Assembly (NCBI GenBank): GCA_035556215.1
Contig: DATMFI010000041.1
Location: 1 to 64,000 of the forward strand
Source: Palsa-892 sp035556215
GTDB taxonomy: Bacteria; Pseudomonadota; Alphaproteobacteria; Rhizobiales; Xanthobacteraceae
Direction of reading: 5' to 3'
Length of the DNA stretch: 64,000 bases
Shown: positions 24,704-34,237 of the stretch, in pieces
Layout: each line of letters begins with the position of its first letter
How positions within the stretch are numbered: position 1 is the first letter of the stretch
Notes under the pieces: model-generated
Database searches by the model: none
What the model saw: only the letters and a program-made list of their open reading frames with translations
Told to the model about the DNA's origin: nothing
Made by a program: the position numbers and the translations under genes

Positions 24704-25384
24704 ATGCGATTGCTTGTCGTTGAAGATGACCGCGATGCGGCGGGCTATCTGCGCAAGGCGTTCCGCGAAGCGGGCCATATCTGCGAAGTCGCGGGCGACG
24801 GCGAGGAGGGGCTGGCGCTCGCGCTTGATGGCGAATTCGACGTGCTCGTGATTGACCGCATGTTGCCAAAACGCGATGGCCTCTCGCTGATTTCCGAGGT
24901 CCGAAAACGCGGCGTCCTGACGCCGGTTCTGATTCTTTCGGCGCTCGGCCAGGTCGACGATCGCGTCACCGGCCTGCGCGCCGGCGGCGACGATTATCTT
25001 GCGAAACCCTATGCCTTCTCGGAATTGCTGGCGCGGATCGAGTCGCTCGCCCGCCGCGTTGCACCGCAATCGGCCGACACTGTCTATCGCGTCGGTGATC
25101 TTGAGCTTGATCGCCTGTCGCATACCGTTACGCGCGGCGGAAAGGAAATTCCCCTCCAGCCGCGCGAATTTCGCCTGCTCGAATACTTGATGCGCCACGC
25201 CGGTCACGTCGTGACTCGCACGATGTTGCTTGAGAATGTCTGGGATTATCATTTCGATCCGCAGACCAACGTGATCGACGTTCATGTCTCGCGTCTGCGC
25301 AGCAAGATCGACAAGGGCCACGACAGGCAATTGCTGCATACTGTGCGCGGCACCGGCTATATGATCCGGGAAAGCGGGAAATAG
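24704..25384 (+). CDS. OmpR-family response regulator
   Basis: The 226-residue regulator has receiver residues VVEDD, Asp51 (IDRMLP), Ser/Thr in LSALG and Lys in AKPY, then a winged-helix domain ending TVRGTGYMI. ATG 24704 begins with the family-typical MRLLVVEDD; an upstream in-frame ATG at 24647 would add 19 residues without similarity. In related rhizobia a regulator here directly precedes its histidine kinase and glnE. In this window the kinase at 27389 is the likely partner but is 2 kb away, separated by two antisense genes. Confidence 0.88.
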   Translation: MRLLVVEDDRDAAGYLRKAFREAGHICEVAGDGEEGLALALDGEFDVLVIDRMLPKRDGLSLISEVRKRGVLTPVLILSALGQVDDRVTGLRAGGDDYLAKPYAFSELLARIESLARRVAPQSADTVYRVGDLELDRLSHTVTRGGKEIPLQPREFRLLEYLMRHAGHVVTRTMLLENVWDYHFDPQTNVIDVHVSRLRSKIDKGHDRQLLHTVRGTGYMIRESGK

Positions 25385-25445
25385 CGGCGCGTTTTCAAGC
25401 GAAGCGGGCGCCGGTTCGCGTTAAGAAAACGCGCAAAATCAGAAA

Positions 25446-26162
25446 CTAGTCCAGCGTGATGCCCATCGTCAGCTGAACGATCTGCTTCATCATAACGGTG
25501 CCGAAGATCGTGCTGCCGTGGTGCGTGTCGTCCGGCCGCGCATCCGAATAAAGATCGGGCGTCAGGCCGTCCTCATGGGTAAAATCCGGAATGGGGATGA
25601 TCGGAATTCCCATAGCGTTCAGCCTGCCGCCGATATAACGGCGATAGACCTGATCGACGGCGACCACGACGCCGGGCTCGATTGCATCGACCGCCGGGCC
25701 CTTTTTAAGAGGCTTCGGCGGCTCGGCGACGAGGATCATATAGCCTCGATCCTTGACCTCCTTCAGGATTTCCAGCGTTTTTCCGGCATGTTGCTCGGCC
25801 ATGTGCTCGATCACGGCGTCGGAAACGGGATGATGCGCTGGAAATTTTTCCGAGACTCGCCACGGGCAGAACTCCCGCCATGCAAGCTCGCGCCACAGGC
25901 CGGCGGTGTGAAGCGGCCCGGAAAAAACATATATGTCGTCGGGCTGATTGATTGTGTAATTGAGCGGCTGCTCCCAGGTGCAGACAGCCCTCAACCGAAG
26001 ACCTTTTCCGATCTGGTTGATCCGCACATTGCGCCAGTTCGGCGCCTGCCGGACATAGAAGTCGGCGTCGATACCGGCTCGCGCCATCGCTTCGTTGAGC
26101 GCCTGCTTGCCGCGGTGGAGCGGCGACACGTGCGAGTCGCCGAAAACATGCAGCATCCTCAT
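25446..26162 (-). CDS. SGNH-like hydrolase, second gene of the GSCFA pair
   Basis: The 238-residue protein has FGDSH at the N-terminus (Ser10, block I of SGNH/GDSL hydrolases) and DDTH near the C-terminus (Asp211, His214, block V), so a Ser-His-Asp esterase or acyltransferase is plausible. There is no signal peptide. ATG 26162 overlaps the stop of the GSCFA gene as ATGA and begins next to the catalytic motif, so it is preferred over the longer frame. The substrate is unknown; sugar or polysaccharide esters are usual for the fold. It runs against the flanking two-component genes. Confidence 0.6.
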   Translation of the reverse strand: MRMLHVFGDSHVSPLHRGKQALNEAMARAGIDADFYVRQAPNWRNVRINQIGKGLRLRAVCTWEQPLNYTINQPDDIYVFSGPLHTAGLWRELAWREFCPWRVSEKFPAHHPVSDAVIEHMAEQHAGKTLEILKEVKDRGYMILVAEPPKPLKKGPAVDAIEPGVVVAVDQVYRRYIGGRLNAMGIPIIPIPDFTHEDGLTPDLYSDARPDDTHHGSTIFGTVMMKQIVQLTMGITLD

Positions 26163-27208
26163 CGCGTCAGATCCAGTTGCGACTCTTCGCAATGCTCGAA
26201 GCCGCGCTCGACGCGTGGCGCGGCGGACGCCGCAGCCTGTTCTTCCGCAACGCCATTATTTGAAAAGAAATGCTGCATGACGGTGGCAACGCCCGCGTCG
26301 CATACCGTGCGAAGGTCGGGGTTGTAGAACATGTGCCGCGCCGGCGGCCCCGTGATGATTTCGTAGGACGGAAAATAAAAGACGCCGGGAATATCGGCCG
26401 CGAGGTCGCCCGCAACCGCGCGAAGCACTGACTTCGAATAGGTCGTCGCCACCAGCACGTGATTGTCGGTCGCCGTCGCCGCGAGCGAAACCGGCGAGAC
26501 GGTGAGAAGGACGCGCGCGTTTGGATTGATCGCCCGCAACGCATCGACGAAATATCGCATATCCTCGTAAACATCGTTGTAGCGGAAGTTCACGAAGCGA
26601 TAGCGTTCCGGATCGTAGCTGCCCGCGATTACGCCAGGTGCGATCGGATACACCGTGTCGTCAAGGTTGGAGACCCAGGCTTCCGTCAATCCGAGCGTGA
26701 AGACGAAGAGATCGAGATCGCTGAACAGCGCGCGTACTCGCGCGAGATGAAGCGCGCGAAGGGCCGCAATCTCCTCCGCGGAGGAGGCGCCCGGCGGCTC
26801 GATGCCGGGGCGCAGCGCGTCGTAATAGCGATTGCCCTTGGTCCAGATCGCATCCTGCGGCTTGCGCTTGCTGAAGGCTTCGTCGAATAGCTGGCGGAGT
26901 TGCCGCGCGGTGTAGATGTTGCCGTATCGGCATGAAAACAAACCGTAGCCGAACCGCGCGCTTTCCTCTGCGCTTAAAAAAGATGGCCCCGGTTCGTAAT
27001 CGAGATAGGGAAGGCCCCGCGACTTCAGGAATTTGCCGATGTGCTGCGCAAAGCAGCTTCCCGCGGTGGCAATTTTGCAGCCCTCAAGACCGGGCACTCC
27101 GTCGAACAAGCCGCTGATGTTGGTGACGTGCTGCGCAGCCGCCGCCTTGCTCCAGAACGCGCGCTCTGGGCGGTCCGAATAGGGGTGCGGCGGATTTGAC
27201 GAATGCAT
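26159..27208 (-). CDS. GSCFA domain protein
   Basis: The 349-residue protein has the family-defining motif GSCFA at residues 50-54 (IATAGSCFAQHIGKFL), followed by LFTLGLTEAW-like strands and LLTVSPVSLAAT. GSCFA proteins are distant SGNH-fold relatives, often near surface polysaccharide genes; their chemistry is little known. It is coupled to the downstream SGNH-like gene, so the two probably act on one substrate. Divergent from the kinase at 27389, with 180 bp between start codons. Confidence 0.8.
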   Translation of the reverse strand: MHSSNPPHPYSDRPERAFWSKAAAAQHVTNISGLFDGVPGLEGCKIATAGSCFAQHIGKFLKSRGLPYLDYEPGPSFLSAEESARFGYGLFSCRYGNIYTARQLRQLFDEAFSKRKPQDAIWTKGNRYYDALRPGIEPPGASSAEEIAALRALHLARVRALFSDLDLFVFTLGLTEAWVSNLDDTVYPIAPGVIAGSYDPERYRFVNFRYNDVYEDMRYFVDALRAINPNARVLLTVSPVSLAATATDNHVLVATTYSKSVLRAVAGDLAADIPGVFYFPSYEIITGPPARHMFYNPDLRTVCDAGVATVMQHFFSNNGVAEEQAAASAAPRVERGFEHCEESQLDLTR

Positions 27209-27388
27209 CGGTGATTCGCGCTATCTGCGATCACACCATCATAAATGCCCGTTATCCGCAACGCGGCCGCTCCTCCGCCGGCTCCGCATGAATATTTTGT
27301 CACTATGGGGGCTGCGGGCGGTCGCCTAAACTGCGGCCATGAATAATTCTTCCGGCTTTCTATTCCCCGCCCCGGCAGCGTTCTCATC

Positions 27389-28786
27389 GTGACCGCGCTC
27401 TCCAAGCTCCTCCGCACCACGGCGTTCAAGATCATCGCCGTCTATCTTCTGGTGTTCGCGCTGTTCGCGGCCGGCATCATCATCTATCTCGGCCTCCACA
27501 CCCAGCAGCTCGTCTTCTCGCAGATCACCGAGACGGTGGATGCCGAAGTACAGAGCCTGAACGAGCAATATCAGATCGGCGGTATCCGCCGCCTTGTCGA
27601 TACGATCGAGCGCCGGGCGGCGCAGCCGGGCTCCAATCTTTATCTCGTTACGACCGCATCGGGCGACAAGCTCGCCGGCAATCTGAGCGAGATGCCCGAC
27701 AGAGTCGTGCAGAACGAAGGCTGGTCGGAAATTCTGTATCGCCGCAGCGAGGACGCCAAAGGAGCGAAGCCGAGCCGCGCTGTGGTGCGTGTCTTCGCGA
27801 TCCCCGGCGGCTTTCGCGTTCTCGTCGGCCGCGACTACGAGGAGCGCGATCGCCTGCGGCAAATTCTGGCGCAGCCGGCGCGCTGGGCGGTCGTGTTGAT
27901 CGTTGTGATGGGCATTGCCGGCGGCGTGTTCATCGCGCGCCGCGTCTTGAAACGCATCGACGCAATGACCGCGACCAACGAGCGCATCATGGCGGGCGAT
28001 CTCTCCGGGCGGCTTGCCGTCACCGGCTCGGGCGACGAGTTCGATCGTCTTGCCAATAGCCTGAACGTCATGCTCGAGCGTATCGAAGGCCTGATGGCCG
28101 GGCTCAAGCAGGTTTCCGACAACATTGCACACGACCTCAAGACGCCGCTCACGCGCCTGCGCAATCGCGCGGAAGAAGCGTTGCGCAACGCCAGGAGCGA
28201 GGGCGATTATCGCGCGGCGCTTGAATCGACGATTGAAGAATCCGACGGCTTGATCCGCACCTTCAACGCGCTTTTGATGATCGCGCGCGCCGAAGCGGGC
28301 GAGGCACGCGAAGGCATGGCCGAGTTCGACGCCTCGGAGGTCGCGCGTAGCGTTGCGGAGCTTTACGAGCCGCTTGCGGAAGAAAAGGGTCTGCGGCTCA
28401 CGGTCGAAGCGCCGGAGGCTTTGCTGCTTCACGGCAATCGTGAACTGATCGGTCAGGCGCTCGCCAATCTTGTCGATAATGCCTTGAAATATGGCGTGCG
28501 CTCCACCGGCGAGGGCGACATTCGTATCGAGGCAAAGCAGGCCGATGGCCGTGTTCTGCTGTCGGTAACCGATCGGGGCGCAGGCATTCCGGTGGCTGAC
28601 CGGTCGCGCGTCGTCGAGCGTTTCGTGCGGCTTGAGACGAGCCGCTCGAAGCCGGGTGCCGGGCTTGGCCTCTCATTGGTCGCGGCTGTGGCGCATCTGC
28701 ATGGCGGCGAACTATTGCTGGAAGGCAACGAGCCGGGACTGCGGGCGACACTTTCATTGCCGCAGCCTGCGGTCGAGAGGGCTTGA
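27389..28786 (+). CDS. Membrane sensor histidine kinase
   Basis: The 465-residue kinase starts at GTG 27389. It has membrane helices at about 13-36 and 166-184, a periplasmic sensor between them, a HAMP domain (RRVLKRIDAMTATNERIMAGDLSGRL), His248 in DNIAHDLKTPLTRLR, and an ATPase domain with NLVDNALKYG, TDRGAGIP and GAGLGLSL. The H-box subtype fits an OmpR-family partner, most likely the regulator at 24704. glnE follows 31 bp later on the same strand and may be co-transcribed. Confidence 0.88.
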   Translation: MTALSKLLRTTAFKIIAVYLLVFALFAAGIIIYLGLHTQQLVFSQITETVDAEVQSLNEQYQIGGIRRLVDTIERRAAQPGSNLYLVTTASGDKLAGNLSEMPDRVVQNEGWSEILYRRSEDAKGAKPSRAVVRVFAIPGGFRVLVGRDYEERDRLRQILAQPARWAVVLIVVMGIAGGVFIARRVLKRIDAMTATNERIMAGDLSGRLAVTGSGDEFDRLANSLNVMLERIEGLMAGLKQVSDNIAHDLKTPLTRLRNRAEEALRNARSEGDYRAALESTIEESDGLIRTFNALLMIARAEAGEAREGMAEFDASEVARSVAELYEPLAEEKGLRLTVEAPEALLLHGNRELIGQALANLVDNALKYGVRSTGEGDIRIEAKQADGRVLLSVTDRGAGIPVADRSRVVERFVRLETSRSKPGAGLGLSLVAAVAHLHGGELLLEGNEPGLRATLSLPQPAVERA

Positions 28787-28817
28787 CGCAACCGCTGTCG
28801 CCCCGCCACGCTAGGCT

Positions 28818-31751
28818 ATGTCCTTGCAAGGCCGTTCGATTTCCCCCCAACACGGATCGCTGGCTGCCGAGCTGCGGGAGGCACCGTGCCTCTCCGAGCC
28901 CGAGGCGGCGGCTCACCGGCTCGGCGAGTTCATCGCTGCCTCGGGCGAGGCAGGTAAGCGGCTTGCGAAACTTTGCGCGCGGCCGGAAACGAAGCAGGTG
29001 CTCGAGGGCATCGCAGAAGCATCGCCGTTCCTGTGGAGCATCGCCAGCGAAGACCCCGAACGCCTCGTCGCGCTTCTGCAGGATAACCCCGAGCGGCATT
29101 TCAGCGAGTTGATCGACAAGACGGTAGCCGGCGTGCGCGCAGCCGAAGACGACGCCGAGGTAATGCGTTTGCTGCGCAGGATGAAGCGCGAGGCGGCGCT
29201 CCTGATCGCTCTTGCCGATATCGGCGGCATCTGGCCGCTTGAGGAAATCACCGGCGCGATGACGAAAGTGGCTGACGCTGCCATTTCATCGGCGGTCGAT
29301 TATCTGCTCGCGAAAGCGCAGAAGGCGGGTCAGCTCACGGATGCGACACATAGCGGCTACATCGTGCTCGCGATGGGGAAATACGGTGCGGCCGAGCTGA
29401 ATTATTCGAGCGATATCGATCTCATCGTATTGTTCGATCTCGCAAAGCCGATCCCTGAGAATATCGTGCCGCAGACTTTCTTCGTGCGGATGACGCGCGA
29501 TCTTGTCCGCATTCTTCAGGAGCGCACGGAGGACGGCTATGTCTTCCGCACCGACTTGCGGCTCCGTCCCGATCCGGGCTCGACGCAAATCGCGATGTCG
29601 ACCGATGCCGCGTTCTCCTATTACGAACGCGAGGGCCAAACCTGGGAGCGCGCGGTTTATATCAAGGCGCGTGCGGCCGCTGGCGACATCGCCGCCGGTG
29701 AGCGGTTTCTGCGCGATCTCTATCCGTTTGTCTGGCGGCGCTATCTCGATCACGCGGCGATCGCTGATGTGCACGCCATGAAGCGGCAGATGCATGCCTT
29801 TCGCGGCCATGACGAGATTGCAGTCGAAGGGCACAACATCAAGTTGGGCCGCGGCGGCATCCGCGAGATCGAATTTTTCGTGCAAACGCAGCAACTCATT
29901 GCTGGCGGCCGGGCCCCGGATCTGCGCGGGCGCCAGACGCTGCCGATGCTCGATGCGCTGGTGGAAGCGCGCTGGATCGAGCCCGCGGTACGCGACGACC
30001 TTGCCGAATCCTATCGCTACCTGCGGCGGGTCGAGCATCGCCTGCAGATGATGGCGGACGAGCAGACGCATACGTTGCCCGCCGATCCGGCGGCGCTCGA
30101 GAAATTTGCGCGCTTTCTTGGTTACCAAAATCGTCAAATCTTCGCGGACGAACTCGTCAGCCATCTCGCGCGCGTGCAGGAACATTACGGGCGCCTGTTC
30201 GAAGATGCACCGCCGCTCGCCAGCCGCTTCGGCGCGCTCACTTTCGAGGCGGGCAAAGAAAATCGCGAGACGCTCGATACGCTCGTGAAGATGGGCTTCG
30301 AGCCATTACCGGCTCACGCGATCATCAGCGAATGGTTCAAGGGCGATTATTTCGCGCTTAAGCCCGAAGCGGCCCGCGCCGATCTCCAGACTATCCTTCC
30401 TGCGCTGCTCGATGCGCTTGCGCGCTCCGGCAGCGCCGACGCGGCATTGCTTGCCTGCGATCGCTTCTTCGCCGAGCTTGTCGAAGGCACGCGTATCTTT
30501 GCGGCGCTCCGCACACACCCCGATCTTGTCGAATTGCTGGCGCTCATTCTCGGCACCGCGCCGCGGCTTGGCGACATCGTCGCACGAACCCCGTCGTTGC
30601 TCGATGCGCTGCTGGATCCAGCGTTCTTCGGCACCATGCCCAGCGAAGCAGTGCTGACCGAACGGCTTAACGCGCTGCTCGCCGATGCCGCGACGGAGGA
30701 AGAGGTTTTCGATCGCTCGCGCCGTTTTGGCCGCGAACAGATGGTGTTGATCGGCGTTCGCATTCTGTCGGGCGTCGTTTCCGCCGGGAAGGCGGGCGAC
30801 GCCTATGCGACGCTCGCCGATGTTCTGATTCGCGCGCTTCATCGTGAGACGGAAAAGCGCTTTGCCGAAACCTACGGTCACATGGCGGACTCGCAAACCG
30901 CGGTTCTTGCGCTCGGCAAGCTCGGCGGGCGCGAAATGACGGCGGGCTCCGATCTCGATCTTCTGCTGCTCTATCACTTCGATCCCGCGCATCCCGAATC
31001 CGATGGCCAGCGCAAGCTCGACGGCAGTCTCTATTACGCACGCTTCACCAAGCGGATGATCAGTTCGCTGACGACGCCGACCAACGAAGGCAAGCTTTAC
31101 GACGTCGATATGCGCCTGCGGCCCTCGGGCCGTTCGGGGCCGGTCGCGACGTCGGTCGAGAGCTTCGCTGAATATCAGCGCAAGGAGGCCTGGACCTGGG
31201 AGCATATGGCGCTGACGCGCGCACGCGTCGTATCGGCGCCGCCTGCATTTCACGGCCAGATCGAGGCGTTGATCGGTGAAGTGCTCTGCACCAAACGCGA
31301 CCCGAAGAAAATCGCGGCGGATATTCGCGAGATGCGCCTGCGCATCGCGCAGGACAAGGGCGAGGATAATCGCTGGGATCTGAAATATGCCGCCGGCGGC
31401 CTCGTCGATCTTGAGTTCATCGCGCAATATCTTTCGCTGGTTCACGCCGCGGACAGGCCTGAAATTCTCGACACCAACACGATGCGCGTGTTCGAGAAGG
31501 CGCAATCTTTCGGAATTTTAAGCGCCGCCGATGGCGAATTCCTGCGAAGCGCCACCAGGCTCTATCACGACCTCACGCAGATTCTCCGGCTCTGCCTGAG
31601 CGGGCCCTTCGTGCCGAAAGAGGCGGGGCCATCACTGCGCGCGCTTTTGGCCCGCGCCGGCGCCTTGCCGGATTTTTCCACGCTCGATGCACATCTGGGC
31701 GAAACGCAAACGCGCGTTCGCCGCACTTTTGAAGCGATCGTAAAAATCTAG
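28818..31751 (+). CDS. glnE: Bifunctional glutamine synthetase adenylyltransferase/deadenylylase
   Basis: The 977-residue protein has two nucleotidyltransferase modules, each with the catalytic G-x-x-G...S-D-x-D motif: GKYGAAELNYSSDIDL from about residue 186 (adenylyl-removing half) and GKLGGREMTAGSDLDL from about 699 (adenylylating half), each followed by a helical GlnD-like domain. It controls glutamine synthetase activity in response to PII. Length is normal. The stop overlaps by four bases the stop of the convergent kinase gene. Confidence 0.95.
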   Translation: MSLQGRSISPQHGSLAAELREAPCLSEPEAAAHRLGEFIAASGEAGKRLAKLCARPETKQVLEGIAEASPFLWSIASEDPERLVALLQDNPERHFSELIDKTVAGVRAAEDDAEVMRLLRRMKREAALLIALADIGGIWPLEEITGAMTKVADAAISSAVDYLLAKAQKAGQLTDATHSGYIVLAMGKYGAAELNYSSDIDLIVLFDLAKPIPENIVPQTFFVRMTRDLVRILQERTEDGYVFRTDLRLRPDPGSTQIAMSTDAAFSYYEREGQTWERAVYIKARAAAGDIAAGERFLRDLYPFVWRRYLDHAAIADVHAMKRQMHAFRGHDEIAVEGHNIKLGRGGIREIEFFVQTQQLIAGGRAPDLRGRQTLPMLDALVEARWIEPAVRDDLAESYRYLRRVEHRLQMMADEQTHTLPADPAALEKFARFLGYQNRQIFADELVSHLARVQEHYGRLFEDAPPLASRFGALTFEAGKENRETLDTLVKMGFEPLPAHAIISEWFKGDYFALKPEAARADLQTILPALLDALARSGSADAALLACDRFFAELVEGTRIFAALRTHPDLVELLALILGTAPRLGDIVARTPSLLDALLDPAFFGTMPSEAVLTERLNALLADAATEEEVFDRSRRFGREQMVLIGVRILSGVVSAGKAGDAYATLADVLIRALHRETEKRFAETYGHMADSQTAVLALGKLGGREMTAGSDLDLLLLYHFDPAHPESDGQRKLDGSLYYARFTKRMISSLTTPTNEGKLYDVDMRLRPSGRSGPVATSVESFAEYQRKEAWTWEHMALTRARVVSAPPAFHGQIEALIGEVLCTKRDPKKIAADIREMRLRIAQDKGEDNRWDLKYAAGGLVDLEFIAQYLSLVHAADRPEILDTNTMRVFEKAQSFGILSAADGEFLRSATRLYHDLTQILRLCLSGPFVPKEAGPSLRALLARAGALPDFSTLDAHLGETQTRVRRTFEAIVKI

Positions 31752-34039
31752 GCCGCAGCTTCCGCCGGGAACGGCCGCGCCGCCGGCAATCGCACGATCA
31801 CCGTGGTGCCAATGCCCTCGACCGAGCGGATTTTCATTGCGCCGTGGTGAAGTTCGGCAAGCGATTTTGCGATCGCAAGGCCAAGGCCCGAGCCCTTGTA
31901 GGTCTTGGTGAACTGGCTTTCGACCTGCTCGAACGGCCGCCCCAGCTTCTTCAGTGCCTCGCGCGAAATGCCGATTCCCGAGTCCTCGATCAGGATCAGC
32001 ACCGAGCGGCGCGACATCTTCGCGCGCACCGCGACCCGGCCGCCCTCCTCGGTGAATTTCACGGCATTCGAGAGGAGGTTCAGCATGATCTGCTTGATCG
32101 CGCGCCGGTCGCAATGGACCACAAAGCCGGGCGACACCTGGGAGACGACCGTGAGCTTCTTTTCGCCGGTTTTCAGCGACATCACCCGCATCGCCTCGTT
32201 GACGATTTCGTCGAGGCGCAGAGTCTCGAGCGTCAGCTTCATGCGGCCGGCTTCGATCTTCGACATATCGAGAATGTCGTTGATGACGTCTAGCAGGTAA
32301 CGGCCGCTTTCACGGATGTCGCGGCAATATTCGTGATAGCGCTCGGAACCGAGTGCGCCGAACATGCCCGACTCCATAATTTCGGAAAAGCCGATGATGG
32401 CGTTCAAGGGCGTGCGCAGCTCATGGCTCATATTGGCGAGGAAGTCGGACTTCGCCTTGTTGGCTTCCTCGGCACGGGTCTTCTCGTCGGCATATTTCTG
32501 CGCAAGTTCGGCAAGCTGCTGAGCCTGATATTCGAGCGTCTGCTGCGATCTGCGCAGATCGCTGACGGTGGCGAGCAGCCGCTTTTCGCCCTCGACCAGC
32601 TTTTCCTCGTGCTGTTTGATCGGCGTGATATCCGTGCCGACGGAAACATAACCGCCGTCCTTGGTGCGGCGCTCGCTGATCTTGAGCCAGCGCCCGTCGT
32701 GCAGTTGCGCCTCGAACGAGCGCTCGCCTTCGGCGACATTCTCCGATTTGATAGGCGTGCGGATCACCGGCTGATGCCCGAACGACAGCACTTCCTCGTA
32801 GGTCGTGCCGGGCTGGGTCGCTGCCGGAGGCAGATCGTGAAGCTGCTGGAATTTCGAATTGCACAGCACCAGGCGATCGTCCGAATCCCACAACACGAAA
32901 GCTTCCGAAATCGTTTCGACCGCGTCCCGCAGCCGGATATCGGCGGTCGCGGTACGCTCGGCAAGCCGCTGTTCTTCGGTGACGTCCACGACGATGCCGA
33001 TGAGATGCGGCCCGGTGTCGCCATCCTGGCGGACGATCTCGGCGCGCGCCCGCAGCCAGACCCATTTGCCGCTGGCGTGCCGCATGCGGAAGGCGCGGTC
33101 GATCGTGCGATCATTGCCTTCGGCCAGCAGCGCCGCGACGTCGTACAGGCTGCCGTCATCGGGATGCACGAGGCTGTCGACTTCGCCGAACGAAAGAAAT
33201 TCGTCGCGCGGTTCGAAGCCGAGCATTTCGAACATCGAGCCCGACCAGTAGATGCGGCCGCGGGCAAGATCCCAGTCCCACAATCCGCAGCGCCCGCGAT
33301 TGAGCGCGGTGTTGATACGCGTCTGCACCATTTCGTAAATCGTGTCGGCTTCGCGGGCGCGTGTCGCCTGCCAATGGAAGGCGAAGCCGAGGATAAGAAG
33401 AACGACGCAGGTCGTGGTCACGAGCGTGACCGTCAGCGTCGAGTTCGATCGCCAGTCGCTGAACACGGCCTTTGCCGGCTGTACCGCGATCAACTGGCCG
33501 AGCGGAGCGGGGAGCGCGCGCGCCGAGGCGATCACCGCGACGTCACCCGGCAGCGTAAGGTCCGCGGTGCGCACGCGTCCGCTCATACCCGCCAGCATCT
33601 GGCCGATATAGGCAGCCTGTTCGGCCGGCAGCCTGGCAGACGATGAAAAAGCGGCAATCACGCCGCCTGTTGCATTGGTCAGAAAGAACTGCCGCCCTTT
33701 GGTGAGTGCTTGCTGCGGCAGTGATTGGCGCAACAGGCCGCCGCTTTCGGCCGCAAGTTCCTTGGCGGGAAGCCGGACGATATTGTCGGCGGCCATATTG
33801 GTGACAAGCGCGAGCGCTTCCTGGGCATCGCTCGCCGCCTGCTGCCGCGCGGCGAGGATTTGCAGTGTCGCCGCCGTCATCACGACGAGCAGAAAAACGA
33901 CGATCAGAATCGGCACCGCGCGCCGCAGGAACGGCTCGGCATCGAGAAGGCGTTGATAGGCGGGGCGGCTCAAGGATCGCGCGAGCCCGCGCACCGCTCG
34001 ATCGTGCAAGGATGCGTTGGCCGCGTGAGCGCGCGCCAT
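31748..34039 (-). CDS. PAS-domain hybrid-less sensor histidine kinase, PleC/DivJ-like
   Basis: The 763-residue kinase has a helix at about 41-63, an extracytoplasmic region, a second helix (about 200-222), two PAS domains (about 245-360 and 370-475), a coiled linker (480-530), His539 in ANMSHELRTPLNAIIGFSE and an ATPase domain ending near 755. The H-box and following FGALGSERYHEYCRDI segment are those of alphaproteobacterial cell-cycle kinases (PleC, DivJ, PdhS). No regulator gene is adjacent, so a stand-alone regulator such as DivK or PleD may be the partner. This is inferred from the H-box type. Confidence 0.85.
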   Translation of the reverse strand: MARAHAANASLHDRAVRGLARSLSRPAYQRLLDAEPFLRRAVPILIVVFLLVVMTAATLQILAARQQAASDAQEALALVTNMAADNIVRLPAKELAAESGGLLRQSLPQQALTKGRQFFLTNATGGVIAAFSSSARLPAEQAAYIGQMLAGMSGRVRTADLTLPGDVAVIASARALPAPLGQLIAVQPAKAVFSDWRSNSTLTVTLVTTTCVVLLILGFAFHWQATRAREADTIYEMVQTRINTALNRGRCGLWDWDLARGRIYWSGSMFEMLGFEPRDEFLSFGEVDSLVHPDDGSLYDVAALLAEGNDRTIDRAFRMRHASGKWVWLRARAEIVRQDGDTGPHLIGIVVDVTEEQRLAERTATADIRLRDAVETISEAFVLWDSDDRLVLCNSKFQQLHDLPPAATQPGTTYEEVLSFGHQPVIRTPIKSENVAEGERSFEAQLHDGRWLKISERRTKDGGYVSVGTDITPIKQHEEKLVEGEKRLLATVSDLRRSQQTLEYQAQQLAELAQKYADEKTRAEEANKAKSDFLANMSHELRTPLNAIIGFSEIMESGMFGALGSERYHEYCRDIRESGRYLLDVINDILDMSKIEAGRMKLTLETLRLDEIVNEAMRVMSLKTGEKKLTVVSQVSPGFVVHCDRRAIKQIMLNLLSNAVKFTEEGGRVAVRAKMSRRSVLILIEDSGIGISREALKKLGRPFEQVESQFTKTYKGSGLGLAIAKSLAELHHGAMKIRSVEGIGTTVIVRLPAARPFPAEAAA

Positions 34040-34237
34040 CGCCGGGCCTCCCGGATAAAATCCCCATCAAAGGATCGGAGGGACTTTGCCGCATCTCTCC
34101 GAATCACTACCGATAAGAATCGATGTGACGGTGATTTGTCTAGAGTCCAGCCCCCGAAAATCGCCGCCCACAGGCCGATGTTTTCAAGCGAGCCGGTCGC
34201 CGGTCGCCCGGGAAGCGCGCCGGTCTAGATGATGTGG

